Counted from the first letter of the stretch, positions 50,962-60,601 are shown. The stretch: DNA of 64,000 bases from Aminobacter ciceronei (GCF_014138625.1 NZ_JACJHY010000001.1:62001-126000), one strand, 5' to 3'. The notes: generated by a model from the sequence alone, not told the origin. Translations and numbers: made by a program.

Positions 50962-51861
50962 TCAATCCTCTGGCGTCACCTGCCCCAGGATCCAGTCGAA
51001 CAGCTGATTGGTCAGCTGGCCCGCCGCCTTTCGTTCGGGAACCACGAAGTAGTAGCTCTTTTCGGTCTGCAGCGGCATATCGAGAACGACCTGCAGCTTG
51101 CCGTCGCGCAGCTCGCTTTCGACGAGATAGCGCGGCAGCAGCGCCACCCCCAGGCCGGCAACCGCCGCCTCGATCAACATGGTGAACTGGTCGAAGCGAT
51201 GGCCCTGATAGGCGCCTTGCGCCTCGACGCCGGCGGCCTGGAACCAGTTGGCCCAGGCCTTTGGTCGCGTCGCCATGTTGAGCAGCGGCGCATGCGCCAG
51301 CGCTTCGGGCGAGCCGATGTCGCGGCCTGCGAGAAACTCCGGACTGGCTGCCGGCACGATCACTTCGCGGCAGATATAGCGGCACACGGCATTGGCCCAG
51401 ACCGGCTGGCCGTAATGGATCGCTGCGTCAAACCCCTGTTCCTCCAAGTCGAACTGCTCGGCGCGCGACACCACGTTGAGCGCGATGCCGGGATGGGTTT
51501 TCAGGAAGCCCGGCAGCCGCGGCACCAGCCAGCGGCTGCCGAAGGTCGGCAAGGTGGCGAGGCTGAGCAGCGATACGCCCGAACTGGCCATCGCCCTCAG
51601 CATCGCCGCCTCGCCCTGCTCAAGCAGCTTGCGCGCGTCGGGCAGGAATTTCTGACCGGCCGCCGACAGCACCACGCGCTGGCGCACCCGCTCGAACAGC
51701 AGCAGGCCGAGCTGGGCCTCGAGATCGCGGATTTGCCGGCTGACAGCGCTTTGCGAGAGGTTGAGCTCGCGCCCTGCCAGCGTGACGTTGCCATGGCGGG
51801 CAGCGGCCTCGAAGGCCTGCAGCTTGCCCAGGTCGGGAAGGAGCGTGCGCGCAGCAGTCAT
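50962..51861 (-). CDS. LysR family regulator, GcvA-like
   Basis: 299 residues. The winged HTH is LGKLQAFEAAARHGNVTLAGRELNLSQSAVSRQIRDLEAQLGLLLFERVRQRVVLSAAG. The remaining 200 residues are the periplasmic-binding-like co-inducer domain; RAEQFDLEEQGFDAAIHYGQPVW is typical of GcvA-like members. It starts 113 bases from the HglS-like gene on the opposite strand, the usual layout for a LysR regulator and its target, so it probably controls the lysine/pipecolate operon in response to a pathway intermediate. Confidence 0.92.
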   Translation of the reverse strand: MTAARTLLPDLGKLQAFEAAARHGNVTLAGRELNLSQSAVSRQIRDLEAQLGLLLFERVRQRVVLSAAGQKFLPDARKLLEQGEAAMLRAMASSGVSLLSLATLPTFGSRWLVPRLPGFLKTHPGIALNVVSRAEQFDLEEQGFDAAIHYGQPVWANAVCRYICREVIVPAASPEFLAGRDIGSPEALAHAPLLNMATRPKAWANWFQAAGVEAQGAYQGHRFDQFTMLIEAAVAGLGVALLPRYLVESELRDGKLQVVLDMPLQTEKSYYFVVPERKAAGQLTNQLFDWILGQVTPED

Positions 51862-51891
51862 TCGGTTTCCGCATCAACCTAGATGGATTCA

Positions 51892-51905
51892 GCGCAATTC
51901 TGCGC
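51892..51905. promoter_or_regulatory. Candidate LysR operator
   Basis: GCGCA-ATTC-TGCGC (51892-51905) is a perfect interrupted palindrome midway between the divergent LysR and HglS-like starts. TATATAG at about 51917-51923 could be a -10 element for the plus-strand operon. Confidence 0.4.
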
Positions 51906-51974
51906 CGACAGAACCGTATATAGCATTGTTCAAGCATGAAGTCGCCCATGCCGAACGTGAAACAGAGGGTTCGA

Positions 51975-53366
51975 ATGTCTCCGTCTCCCTTCTTGTCGCC
52001 CGATGCCATCCGCGCCGCCTTCTCGGCCGCCATGTCGGCGATGTACCGCGATGAAGTGCCCGCCTATGGCACGCTGATGGCCCTGGTCGCCGACGTCAAC
52101 GAAGCCACCCTCGCCAGCCAGCCGGCGCTACGCGCCAGCCTGGAAGCGACAGAGACGCTCGCCCGCATCAGCGAGGAGCGCCACGGCGCCATCCGCCTCG
52201 GAACCGAAGCCGAGCTCGCCATGATGCGGCGTGTCTTCGCCGTCATGGGCATGCTCCCGGTCGGCTATTACGATCTCAGCGAAGCCGGCGTGCCGGTGCA
52301 CTCCACCGCCTTCCGGCCGGTCGGCGAGACCGCGCTCAACTTCAACCCGTTCCGGGTGTTCACCTCGCTGCTGCGGCTCGACCTGATCGCCGACGAAGGC
52401 CTGCGCGCCACCGCCGAACAGACCTTGGCCCGCCGGCAGATCTTTTCCGACGCGGCCGTGGCACTCGTCGACAAGGCTGAACGTGACGGTGGCCTGTCGC
52501 AGGAGGACGCCGGACTGTTCGTCACTGAAGTGCTCGACACGTTCCGCTGGCACAGCGAGGCAAGCGTCGACCGGGCGCTCTATGCCAGGCTGCACGATGC
52601 ACACCGGCTGATCGCCGACGTGGTCTCGTTCAAGGGTCCGCACATCAACCATCTGACGCCGCGCACGCTTGATATCGACGCCGTGCAGGACCAGATGCCA
52701 TCGCGCGGCATCGTTCCCAAGGCCGTCGTCGAGGGGCCGCCCAGCCGCGCTTGCCCCATCCTGCTGCGCCAGACGTCGTTCAAGGCCGTCGAGGAGCGCG
52801 TGTCGTTTCCCGACGAAAACGGCAAGCTCCAGACAGGCTCGCACACCGCGCGCTTCGGCGAGATCGAGCAGCGCGGCATAGCGCTCACGCCCAAGGGTCG
52901 AACCCTTTACGACAAACTTTTGAACCAGGCTCGCGCCGCGGTACGCCCTGCCCCGGACGGTTCGAATGCAGACGCCTATCGCGTAGCACTCACTCGGAGC
53001 TTTGCCGAATTCCCTGACGACTGGAACGCCATCCGCAGGGCCGGCCTCGGCTATTTCCTCTACACCGTCGACGACGCAGTCGCCGGTGCGCGCGGCAGCG
53101 ACATCGAAAGCCTGATCGCCGCCGGTGCGGTGCGTTTCGACGCAATTGTCTACGAGGACTTCCTGCCGGTCTCGGCCGCCGGCATCTTCCAGTCCAACCT
53201 GGGTGACGACGCTGTGCAGGAGTTCACCGCCAGCCCCAACCAGCGCCTGTTCGAAAAAGCCCTGGGGGCCGCCGTCCTCAACGAGTTCGAGCATTATGCC
53301 GGCATCGAACGGGCATCGATCGAGCGCTGCCTAGCCGCGCTGAAGGCGTTTTCGGACGCGGCTTGA
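51975..53366 (+). CDS. hglS: 2-oxoadipate dioxygenase/decarboxylase, HglS-like (DUF1338)
   Basis: 463 residues from the ATG at 51975, behind AGAGGG. This is the Fe(II)-dependent VOC-like DUF1338 fold. His70 and Arg74 (EERHGAIRLG), His226 (KGPHINHLTPR) and a Glu near 296 (RFGEIEQRG) sit at positions that, from memory, match the active-site residues described for Pseudomonas putida HglS. That agreement also supports the start. The enzyme converts 2-oxoadipate and O2 to D-2-hydroxyglutarate and CO2. The next gene, whose ATG overlaps this stop by one base, would oxidise the product. Confidence 0.87.
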   Translation: MSPSPFLSPDAIRAAFSAAMSAMYRDEVPAYGTLMALVADVNEATLASQPALRASLEATETLARISEERHGAIRLGTEAELAMMRRVFAVMGMLPVGYYDLSEAGVPVHSTAFRPVGETALNFNPFRVFTSLLRLDLIADEGLRATAEQTLARRQIFSDAAVALVDKAERDGGLSQEDAGLFVTEVLDTFRWHSEASVDRALYARLHDAHRLIADVVSFKGPHINHLTPRTLDIDAVQDQMPSRGIVPKAVVEGPPSRACPILLRQTSFKAVEERVSFPDENGKLQTGSHTARFGEIEQRGIALTPKGRTLYDKLLNQARAAVRPAPDGSNADAYRVALTRSFAEFPDDWNAIRRAGLGYFLYTVDDAVAGARGSDIESLIAAGAVRFDAIVYEDFLPVSAAGIFQSNLGDDAVQEFTASPNQRLFEKALGAAVLNEFEHYAGIERASIERCLAALKAFSDAA

Positions 53367-54787
53367 TGCTGGCGCGCGAACACATCGACACTCTCGGCGC
53401 CCTGCTCGGCGCAGGCGGGTTACTGACCGCAGAAGCCGACATGGCCGGCTACGAAAGGGGCGCGCGTTATGATAGCGGCCGCGCAGCCTTCGTGGCACGC
53501 CCGGCCTCGACCGAGGCCGTGTCGGCCGTCGTCGCTTATTGCGCCCGCCATGCCATCGCGCTGGTGCCGCAGTCAGGCAATACCGGGCTGGTCGCCGGTT
53601 CGACGCCCGACGCCACCGGCACCCAGGGCGTGCTGAGCCTCGACCGCCTGCGCTCCACCTTCGAGCTCGACTTCGACAACCGCAGCCTGCGCGTCGACGC
53701 CGGCTTCCGCTTGTCCGAAATCAACGCTCGGCTCGAACCGCACGGCCTGTTCTTCCCGATCGATCTTGGCGCCGACCCGATGGCAGGCGGCATGGTGGCG
53801 AGCAACACCGGCGGGGCGCGTTTCCTGCGCTTCGGCGACGTCCGCCGCAACACGCTGGGCATGAAGGTGGTGCTCGGCGACGCAGCCGGCACCGTTGTCG
53901 ATTTCGGCGCCGGACTGCGCAAGGACAACACCGGCGTCGACTGGAAGCAGCATTTCATCGGCACGTCAGGTGCGTTCGGCGTCATCACCGAATGCATCTT
54001 CAACCTGGAAAGGCTGCCGCAGCAGGTGGCGACCGCCTATCTGGTGCCGCGTTCACCCGAGCATGTGACCGTCTTGCTCAACGCCATGGAAGAGCGCCTA
54101 GGCACCTATCTCAGCGCCTTCGAAGGCATGTCGGGCGCAGCGATCACCCGCACGCTCGCCCATGTCGAAGCGTTGCGCAATCCGTTCCCCGGCGGGGCCG
54201 TGCCCGATTTCGTCATCCTCGCCGAGGTTTCCAGGTCATGGCTGCCACGCGCGGCCGAGCAGCAGCTCGACGCCGTGCTCGAAGAGGTGCTGGCAGACAT
54301 ATGGAGCCTGCCGGAGGAGTCGCTGGGCGACGCCTTCGTCGGTCCCGTGCACGAAATGTGGGCGCTGCGCCACGCTCTGTCCGAAGGTGTGAAGTCGTCG
54401 GGCTATGTCGTCGGCCTCGACCTGTCATTCCGCCGCGGCGAGCTGATGCGCTTCCGCCAGCACATGAGCGACCTGCTGGCCCTGGAATTCCCCGCTGTCG
54501 CCATCTGCGATTTCGGCCATGTCGGCGACGGCGGCGTGCATTTCAATCTAGTCGTGCCGAAGCTGGCGGACGGGACGAACGACATGGCAACCGCCGAGGC
54601 GTTGCGCGAGCGGGTGATCTCGGTTGCCGTCGAGGAGCATGGCGCAAGCTTCAGCGCCGAACACGGACTTGGACGCCGCAACCAGCGTTTCTACGACCGC
54701 TACACGACGGAAAAACTGAAATCGATGGCCGCGCAGCTGAAACAGGCGGTCGCCCCCGCTCCGATCGGCACCGCACGGCTGGGCTGA
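53366..54787 (+). CDS. FAD-binding D-2-hydroxyglutarate dehydrogenase-like oxidoreductase
   Basis: 473 residues. The N-terminal PCMH-type FAD domain contains ALVPQSGNTGLVAGSTPD, FFPIDLGADPMAGGMVASNTGG and FIGTSGAFGVITECIFNL. The C-terminal FAD-oxidase domain has the metal-binding His residues in CDFGHVGDGGVHFNLVVPK and the terminal SAEHGLGRRNQRFY. This is the D2HGDH branch rather than glycolate oxidase. It would turn D-2-hydroxyglutarate into 2-oxoglutarate, completing the pathway begun by the HglS-like protein with which it is coupled by a TGATG overlap. Confidence 0.86.
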   Translation: MLAREHIDTLGALLGAGGLLTAEADMAGYERGARYDSGRAAFVARPASTEAVSAVVAYCARHAIALVPQSGNTGLVAGSTPDATGTQGVLSLDRLRSTFELDFDNRSLRVDAGFRLSEINARLEPHGLFFPIDLGADPMAGGMVASNTGGARFLRFGDVRRNTLGMKVVLGDAAGTVVDFGAGLRKDNTGVDWKQHFIGTSGAFGVITECIFNLERLPQQVATAYLVPRSPEHVTVLLNAMEERLGTYLSAFEGMSGAAITRTLAHVEALRNPFPGGAVPDFVILAEVSRSWLPRAAEQQLDAVLEEVLADIWSLPEESLGDAFVGPVHEMWALRHALSEGVKSSGYVVGLDLSFRRGELMRFRQHMSDLLALEFPAVAICDFGHVGDGGVHFNLVVPKLADGTNDMATAEALRERVISVAVEEHGASFSAEHGLGRRNQRFYDRYTTEKLKSMAAQLKQAVAPAPIGTARLG

Positions 54788-54836
54788 TCATGGCGTACAG
54801 CGCCACAATGAACCCGACAAACAAAAGGACAAGAAA

Positions 54837-56351
54837 ATGACCTTAGCAAAAGAAACCGCCGCTCTTCTGGAGCGGCTTGGCGTTGCGTCAGCTGCCTTCA
54901 CCGGCGGCGACCTGATCGTGCGCAGCCCGGTGACGGGCGAGCAGATCGGCGCGCTCAAGTCGATCTCATCAGCCGAGGCGGAAGCCGTAATTGCCCGCGC
55001 CGATGCCGCCTTCAAAGCCTGGCGCAACGTGCCGGCGCCGAAGCGCGGCGAGCTTGTCCGCCTGCTCGGCGAGGAGCTGCGCGCTTCAAAGGCCGATCTC
55101 GGCCGCCTGGTCTCGATCGAGGTGGGAAAGATCACCTCCGAGGGCCTTGGCGAAGTCCAGGAGATGATCGACATCTGCGACTTCGCCGTCGGCCTGTCGC
55201 GCCAGCTTTATGGCCTGACCATTGCCACCGAGCGTCCCGGCCATCGCATGATGGAAACCTGGCATCCGCTCGGCGTCACAGGCGTCATCTCGGCCTTCAA
55301 CTTCCCCGTTGCGGTGTGGTCGTGGAATGCAGCCCTGGCCTTTGTCTGCGGCAATTCGGTGGTCTGGAAGCCGTCGGAAAAGACGCCGCTGACCGCCCTT
55401 GCCTGCCAGGCGATCTTCGAGCGTGCGGCAAAACGTTTTGGCGCTGATGCGCCCGCGGGCCTGTCGCAGCTTTTGATCGGCGACCGCGCCATCGGCGAGG
55501 TGCTTGTCGACCACCCCAAGGTGCCGCTGGTCTCGGCCACCGGCTCGACCCGCATGGGCCGCGACGTCGGCCCGCGTCTGGCCAAACGTTTCGCCCGCGC
55601 CATCCTCGAACTCGGCGGCAACAATGCCGGCATCGTCTGCCCTTCGGCCAATCTCGACATGGCGCTACGCGCCATCGCCTTCGGCGCCATGGGCACCGCC
55701 GGCCAGCGCTGCACCACCATGCGCCGCCTGTTCGTCCATGACAGCGTCTACGACCAGCTCGTGCCGCGGCTGAAGAAGGCCTATCAGAGCGTCTCGGTCG
55801 GCAGCCCACTGGAAAGCTCGGCCCTCGTCGGCCCGCTGATCGACAAGGCCGCCTTCGACGGCATGCAGAAGGCGCTGAAGCACGCGGCCGAGGCCGGCGG
55901 CGAGATCACCGGTGGTGCGCGCGTCGACCAGGGCCATGACGGCGCCTATTACGTCAAGCCGGCGCTGGTCGAGATGCCTGATCAGACAGGTCCGGTGCTG
56001 GAAGAGACCTTCGCACCGATCCTTTATGTGATGAAATATTCCAACTTCGATGCTGTGCTCGACCTGCACAATGCGGTCGGCGCCGGCCTGTCGTCGTCGA
56101 TCTTCACGCTCGACCTGCAGGAAGCCGAGCGCTTCCTCTCGGTCGAGGGTTCGGACTGCGGAATCGCCAATGTCAACATCGGCACCTCGGGTGCGGAGAT
56201 CGGCGGCGCCTTCGGCGGCGAGAAGGAGACCGGCGGCGGCCGCGAAAGCGGCTCGGATGCCTGGAAGGCCTATATGCGCCGCGCCACCAACACGGTGAAC
56301 TACTCCAAGGCGCTGCCGCTGGCCCAGGGCGTCAGCTTCGACATCGACTGA
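54837..56351 (+). CDS. amaB: Aldehyde dehydrogenase, AmaB-like (2-aminoadipate semialdehyde dehydrogenase)
   Basis: 504 residues of the ALDH7-like branch. Catalytic Glu is in LELGGNNAG and catalytic Cys in GTAGQRCTTMRRLFVH. GVISAFNFPVAVWSWNAALAFVCGNSVVWKPSEKTPL is the NAD-binding core. The C-terminus (GGAFGGEKETGGGRESGSDAWKAYMRRATNTVNYS) is the antiquitin/AmaB signature. Reaction: piperideine-6-carboxylate/2-aminoadipate semialdehyde to 2-aminoadipate with NAD+. Ribosome site AAAAGGA 7 bases before the ATG. The gene sits 49 bases after the D-2-hydroxyglutarate dehydrogenase gene. Confidence 0.88.
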   Translation: MTLAKETAALLERLGVASAAFTGGDLIVRSPVTGEQIGALKSISSAEAEAVIARADAAFKAWRNVPAPKRGELVRLLGEELRASKADLGRLVSIEVGKITSEGLGEVQEMIDICDFAVGLSRQLYGLTIATERPGHRMMETWHPLGVTGVISAFNFPVAVWSWNAALAFVCGNSVVWKPSEKTPLTALACQAIFERAAKRFGADAPAGLSQLLIGDRAIGEVLVDHPKVPLVSATGSTRMGRDVGPRLAKRFARAILELGGNNAGIVCPSANLDMALRAIAFGAMGTAGQRCTTMRRLFVHDSVYDQLVPRLKKAYQSVSVGSPLESSALVGPLIDKAAFDGMQKALKHAAEAGGEITGGARVDQGHDGAYYVKPALVEMPDQTGPVLEETFAPILYVMKYSNFDAVLDLHNAVGAGLSSSIFTLDLQEAERFLSVEGSDCGIANVNIGTSGAEIGGAFGGEKETGGGRESGSDAWKAYMRRATNTVNYSKALPLAQGVSFDID

Positions 56352-56523
56352 CAACGATACCGGTTGCGGCGCTGGCATCGGCCACGCCACAGCCGCAGCA
56401 TGACGTCAGACGCCGTCCGCAGAAGCGGGCGGCGTCTCCCAGAACCGGCACCGGCCCCGACGTCACGCACGTCCCGAGCCGTGCCAATCTTTTCAAGCAA
56501 CCTGCAGCCACGGACACCCGCCG

Positions 56524-57834
56524 ATGCTCAGCACCCCGCACAAGTCGCATATATCTGGGCCGCATTCACATGGGCCACGCTCGCACGGGCTATGGCAAGC
56601 GACGGCACCGGCTGCACCGGCTACGACGGCGCTCGGCGGGCATGTATCGACCGACATCGTCATCGTCGGCGGCGGCTACACCGGCATGTCCTGCGCGCTG
56701 CATCTTGCCGAGGCAGGCAGGCAGGTCGTGCTGCTGGAAGGCCGCGAGATCGGCTTTGGCGGCGCCGGCCGCAATGTCGGCCTGATCAATGCCGGCCTGT
56801 GGCTCGCGCCCGACGAGGTCTCCGCGGCCCTAGGGCCGGACCATGGCGAGCGGCTGCTCAAGCTCTTGGGCGAAGGACCGGCTGCGGTCATGGCGCTGAT
56901 CGACAGGCACGGCATCGACTGCGAGCTGGAGCGCAATGGCACGCTGCATTGCGCAGTCGGCGCTTCGGGCCTCGCCGAAATCAGGGAGCGCGAGGCGCAG
57001 TGGCAAAAGCGCGGCGCGCCGGTCAAGCTGCTTGACGCCAGCGAAACCGCGGCAAGGCTTGGCACGTCGGCCTATCTCGGCGCATTGCATGACGCACGCG
57101 CCGGAACCTTGCAGCCACTGGCCTATGCCCGTGGACTGGCGACCGCCGTCGTCAAGGCCGGCGTGACGCTCCATACGTCCAGCCCCGTTACGACAGCGGA
57201 ACGCAAGGACGGGCGCTGGCACCTGACCACGCCCAATGGCAGTGTCGATGCCAACTGGGTCGTCGTCGCGACCGATGCCTACAGCACCGGCCCGTGGCAG
57301 ATGGTCCGCACAGAGCAGGTCCACCTGCCCTATTTCAACCTGGCGACACAGCCGCTCGCGCCTGGGCTGCTGCGCAAGGTCCTCCCTGGACGCGAAGGCG
57401 TGTGGGACACCAAGACCATCCTCTCTTCCTTCCGCATGGATCGTGCCGGGCGCCTGGTGTTCGGCAGCGTCGGCGCTTTGCGCAATTCCGGCACCGCCAT
57501 CCACAAGGCCTGGGCCCGCCGCGCCCTGTCAAAACTGTATCCCGAGCTTGGCGACATTGCCTTCGAGCACGAGTGGTATGGGCAGATCGGCATGACCGGC
57601 GATGCCTTGCCGAGACTTCACACATTCGGTCCCAACGCCGTCGGTTTCTCCGGCTACAACGGCCGCGGCATCGCCCCCGGCACGGTGTTCGGCCGCGAGA
57701 TCGCCCTGCTGATCAAGGGCGAGAAGACATACGCCGAGCTGCCGCTGCCGGTCTCCGACGTCACGCCCGCCACGTTCCGCCGAAGCCGCGAGGCCTGGTA
57801 TGAAGCCGGGGCCCAGATCGCGCATCTCGTCTGA
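56524..57834 (+). CDS. amaA: FAD-dependent oxidoreductase, AmaA-like L-pipecolate oxidase
   Basis: 436 residues. The FAD motif DIVIVGGGYTGMSCALHLAEAGRQVVLLEGREIGFGGAGRNVGLINAG lies after an atypical 44-residue His/Pro-rich leader. The DAO fold continues with DARAGTLQPLAYARGLATAVVKAGVTLHTSSPV and the C-terminal FSGYNGRGIAPGTVFGREIALL. In context it fits AmaA, which oxidises L-pipecolate to piperideine-6-carboxylate, feeding the AmaB-like enzyme. A sarcosine-oxidase-like role on another amino acid is the alternative. The start may be internal; 172 bases separate it from the AmaB-like gene. Confidence 0.77.
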   Translation: MLSTPHKSHISGPHSHGPRSHGLWQATAPAAPATTALGGHVSTDIVIVGGGYTGMSCALHLAEAGRQVVLLEGREIGFGGAGRNVGLINAGLWLAPDEVSAALGPDHGERLLKLLGEGPAAVMALIDRHGIDCELERNGTLHCAVGASGLAEIREREAQWQKRGAPVKLLDASETAARLGTSAYLGALHDARAGTLQPLAYARGLATAVVKAGVTLHTSSPVTTAERKDGRWHLTTPNGSVDANWVVVATDAYSTGPWQMVRTEQVHLPYFNLATQPLAPGLLRKVLPGREGVWDTKTILSSFRMDRAGRLVFGSVGALRNSGTAIHKAWARRALSKLYPELGDIAFEHEWYGQIGMTGDALPRLHTFGPNAVGFSGYNGRGIAPGTVFGREIALLIKGEKTYAELPLPVSDVTPATFRRSREAWYEAGAQIAHLV

Positions 57835-57997
57835 TGCCAGTCAGGCCAGCTTCAACGAACCTACGAAGCGCACACCAACTGCATGGAACGTCATTCAGCG
57901 GCGGGTCGGCGCCGGCCTTCTTCCTGAAGTTGGGTCGGCGTTGCTCGTCGGCATCAGCTGCTCCTAAAGGGGAGAATTGCGGAGCGCCCTCGATCGG

Positions 57998-59170
57998 CTA
58001 CCCGCGGTTCACCAGTCTCTCGCCGACCAGTGTCGTCCAGTAGCTGATACCGTGGACGATCGCGCCGTCGTTGAAGTCGTAGGCGGGGTTGTGGAGGCCG
58101 GCGGAGTCGCCGTTGCCCAGCCAGATCATGGCGCCGGGCCGCTTTTCGAGCATGTAGGAGAAATCCTCCGCGCCCATCGTGCACTGGCAGTTGCCGTTGA
58201 CCTTGTCGGCGCCGGCGACGTCGGAGGCAACTGAGATCGCAGCCTTCGTCATCTCGGGATCGTTGACGGTCACCGGGTAGCCGGGGCGCCAGTCGATCTC
58301 GGCCTGGGCCTCGAACAGCCGGGCAGTGTTGGCGACGATGTCCTTGAAGCGCTGCTCGACGGCCTTGCGCGTCTGCGGATTGATCGTTCTGATCGTGCCG
58401 CCGACGACGGCCTGCTCCGGAATGACGTTGAGTGCAGCCTCGCTGCCGCCGGCGAGATAGGTGACCGAGACGACGACGGGATCGAAGGGGTCGACGTTGC
58501 GCGAGGCGATCGACTGCAGCGCCGTCACCAGATGCGCAGCGATCAGCACGGGATCGCGCGATTCATGCGGCGAAGCGGCATGCGAGCCCTTGCCGTTCAG
58601 CTTGACCACGAAGCGATCGGCGGCGGCCAGCATCGGGCCCGGCCGGATGGCAAAGGAACCGACAGGCAGGCCCGGCTCGTTGTGCATGCCGAACACCTCC
58701 TCGATGCCGAAGCGCTCCAGTAGCCCCTCCTCGATCATGACGCGCCCACCAGCGCCGCCCTCCTCGGCCGGCTGGAAGATGAGCACGGCGGTACCGGCGA
58801 AGTCCCGTGTCGAGGCAAGGTGACGCGCAGCGCCGAGCAGCATCGCCGTGTGGCCGTCATGGCCGCAGGCATGCATCTTGCCGGGGTTCTTCGACGCATG
58901 GGCAAGGTTGGTCTGCTCGGCGATCGGCAGCGCATCCATGTCGGCCCGCAGCCCGATGGTGCGGCCGGCGCCCAGCTTTCCCTTCACCACCGCGACGACA
59001 CCCGTCTTGGCAATGCCGGTGACGACCTCGTCGCAGCCGAACGACTTCAGCTTGTCGGCGACGAAGGCCGACGTCGCGGGCAGATCGAACAGCAACTCGG
59101 GATTCTGGTGCAGGTGGCGGCGCCACTGCCCGGCTTCTTCCGCAATCGTCTCGATCGTCTGTACTGACAT
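57998..59170 (-). CDS. M20 family amidohydrolase (aminoacylase/hippurate-hydrolase-like)
   Basis: 390 residues. Metal ligands of the binuclear site are seen in LRADMDALPI, HASKNPGKMHACGHDGHTAMLLGAA, FQPAEEGGAGG (catalytic Glu and ligand Glu) and GMHNEPG. The C-terminal TMGAEDFSYMLEKRPG supplies the last ligand. It would hydrolyse an N-acyl amino acid. The start is at 59170; an adjacent ATG at 59173 is possible. Divergent from a second M20 gene with 155 bases between the starts, sharing about the same architecture. Confidence 0.9.
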   Translation of the reverse strand: MSVQTIETIAEEAGQWRRHLHQNPELLFDLPATSAFVADKLKSFGCDEVVTGIAKTGVVAVVKGKLGAGRTIGLRADMDALPIAEQTNLAHASKNPGKMHACGHDGHTAMLLGAARHLASTRDFAGTAVLIFQPAEEGGAGGRVMIEEGLLERFGIEEVFGMHNEPGLPVGSFAIRPGPMLAAADRFVVKLNGKGSHAASPHESRDPVLIAAHLVTALQSIASRNVDPFDPVVVSVTYLAGGSEAALNVIPEQAVVGGTIRTINPQTRKAVEQRFKDIVANTARLFEAQAEIDWRPGYPVTVNDPEMTKAAISVASDVAGADKVNGNCQCTMGAEDFSYMLEKRPGAMIWLGNGDSAGLHNPAYDFNDGAIVHGISYWTTLVGERLVNRG

Positions 59171-59325
59171 CATTTCCTCTTTCAGGCAGTTCAATCTGGA
59201 GTGTCGGCGCCAATGGGCCTGTCAACCCGCGCCTCCGCTCACATCTTCGAGGCCTAGGACGAAACGCTTGCCTTCACAAGACGCCAGTGCCACTGACGGG
59301 CCAAAGCCACGAAAGACGGTCCGCC

Positions 59326-60480
59326 ATGCCTGTGATTGAACAGATTGCCCAGTTTGCCCAAGATCTCACCGCGATACGCCAGGATTTCCACCAGCATCCC
59401 GAACTCGGTTTCGAGGAGCATCGCACCTCGCAGCGCGTGGCGGATCTGCTTGCAAGCTGGGGTGTTTCAGTCGAGCGCGGCATCGGCGGCACCGGCCTCG
59501 TCGGCGTCATCGACGGCAACAGGCCGGGGCGGAGCATCGGCCTGCGAGCCGACATGGACGCGCTGCCGATGGACGAACTGACCAACCTGCCCTACGCCTC
59601 GAAGAACCCCGGCGTGTTCCATGGCTGCGGCCATGACGGGCACACCACCATGCTGCTTGGCGCTGCGCGCTACCTCGCCGGCAACCGCGATTTCGCCGGC
59701 CGCGCCGTGCTGATCTTCCAGCCGGCGGAGGAAGGTCTCGGCGGTGCGCGCGCCATGCTGCGCGACGGCCTGTTCGATCGCTTCCCCTGCGACGAGCTCT
59801 ATGGCATGCACAATTCGCCCTACCAGGGCCATTCCCAGCTGACGATCCGGCCGGGCAAGGCGCAGGCCGGCGCCAGCTTCTTCGACATCACGATCCACGG
59901 CCGCGGCAGCCACGGCGCCATGCCCCAGGCCAGCCGCGATCCGATCACCATCGGCTCGGGCCTGATCAAGGAGATGCAGGAAATCGTCTCGCGCAACATG
60001 GACCCGACGCGTCCGGCCGTCGTTTCCGTGACCCAGTTCCATGCCGGCTCGGCCTACAATGTCATTCCGGAAACCGCCGTGCTGCGCGGCACCTTCCGCT
60101 ATTTCGACGAGGCCGACGGGGTAATGATCGAAAACCGCATCCGCAAACTCTGCGCCGGCTTTGCGCTCGCCCACGAAATCGAGATCACAGCCGACATCCG
60201 CAACATCTTCGACGTGCTGTCGAACGATCCGGAGCGGGTCGGCAACCTGATCGAGGTGGCCCATGAGATCGTCGGCGACAAGGCGCAGCCGAATGCGGAA
60301 CTGACGATGGGATCGGAGGACATGGCCGATCTGCTGCGCGTCGTCCCGGGTGCTTTCTTCAATCTGGGGCATGGCGGAACCGTTCCGCTGCACAATTCCG
60401 GGTTCATTTTCGACGACACGATTCTTCCCGTCGGCGCCAGCCTGCTGGCCCGGCTCGTCGAGGTGCGCGGCGCCGCCTGA
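59326..60480 (+). CDS. M20 family amidohydrolase, second copy
   Basis: 384 residues with the same motif order as the neighbour: LRADMDALPMDELTNLPYASKNPGVFHGCGHDGHTTMLLGAARYL, FQPAEEGLGGARAML, GMHNSPYQ and TMGSEDMADLLRVVPG. It is clearly related to but distinct from the product of the gene at 57998. Start set at 59326; an upstream ATG at 59287 would add 13 residues. Likely substrates are N-acyl amino acids or N-carbamoyl compounds. It precedes the IclR and HyuAB genes and may be in the same regulon. Confidence 0.9.
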   Translation: MPVIEQIAQFAQDLTAIRQDFHQHPELGFEEHRTSQRVADLLASWGVSVERGIGGTGLVGVIDGNRPGRSIGLRADMDALPMDELTNLPYASKNPGVFHGCGHDGHTTMLLGAARYLAGNRDFAGRAVLIFQPAEEGLGGARAMLRDGLFDRFPCDELYGMHNSPYQGHSQLTIRPGKAQAGASFFDITIHGRGSHGAMPQASRDPITIGSGLIKEMQEIVSRNMDPTRPAVVSVTQFHAGSAYNVIPETAVLRGTFRYFDEADGVMIENRIRKLCAGFALAHEIEITADIRNIFDVLSNDPERVGNLIEVAHEIVGDKAQPNAELTMGSEDMADLLRVVPGAFFNLGHGGTVPLHNSGFIFDDTILPVGASLLARLVEVRGAA

Positions 60481-60578
60481 GCGCGGCCGCGCCAATAAAA
60501 TCAATTTATTGATCTGAGGACTTCGCTCGATCCCGGCATGGCTGTCGGGACGGGCGGAGCTTTGCCTGTTCGGTCCGA

Positions 60579-60601
60579 GATGCCGCCTGCCTGGCGGCAT
60601 C
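60579..60601 (+). terminator. Terminator-like hairpin after the second M20 gene
   Basis: GATGCCGCC (60579-60587) and GGCGGCATC (60593-60601) form a perfect 9-bp stem with a 5-base loop; a run of T follows at about 60615-60621. Confidence 0.5.
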
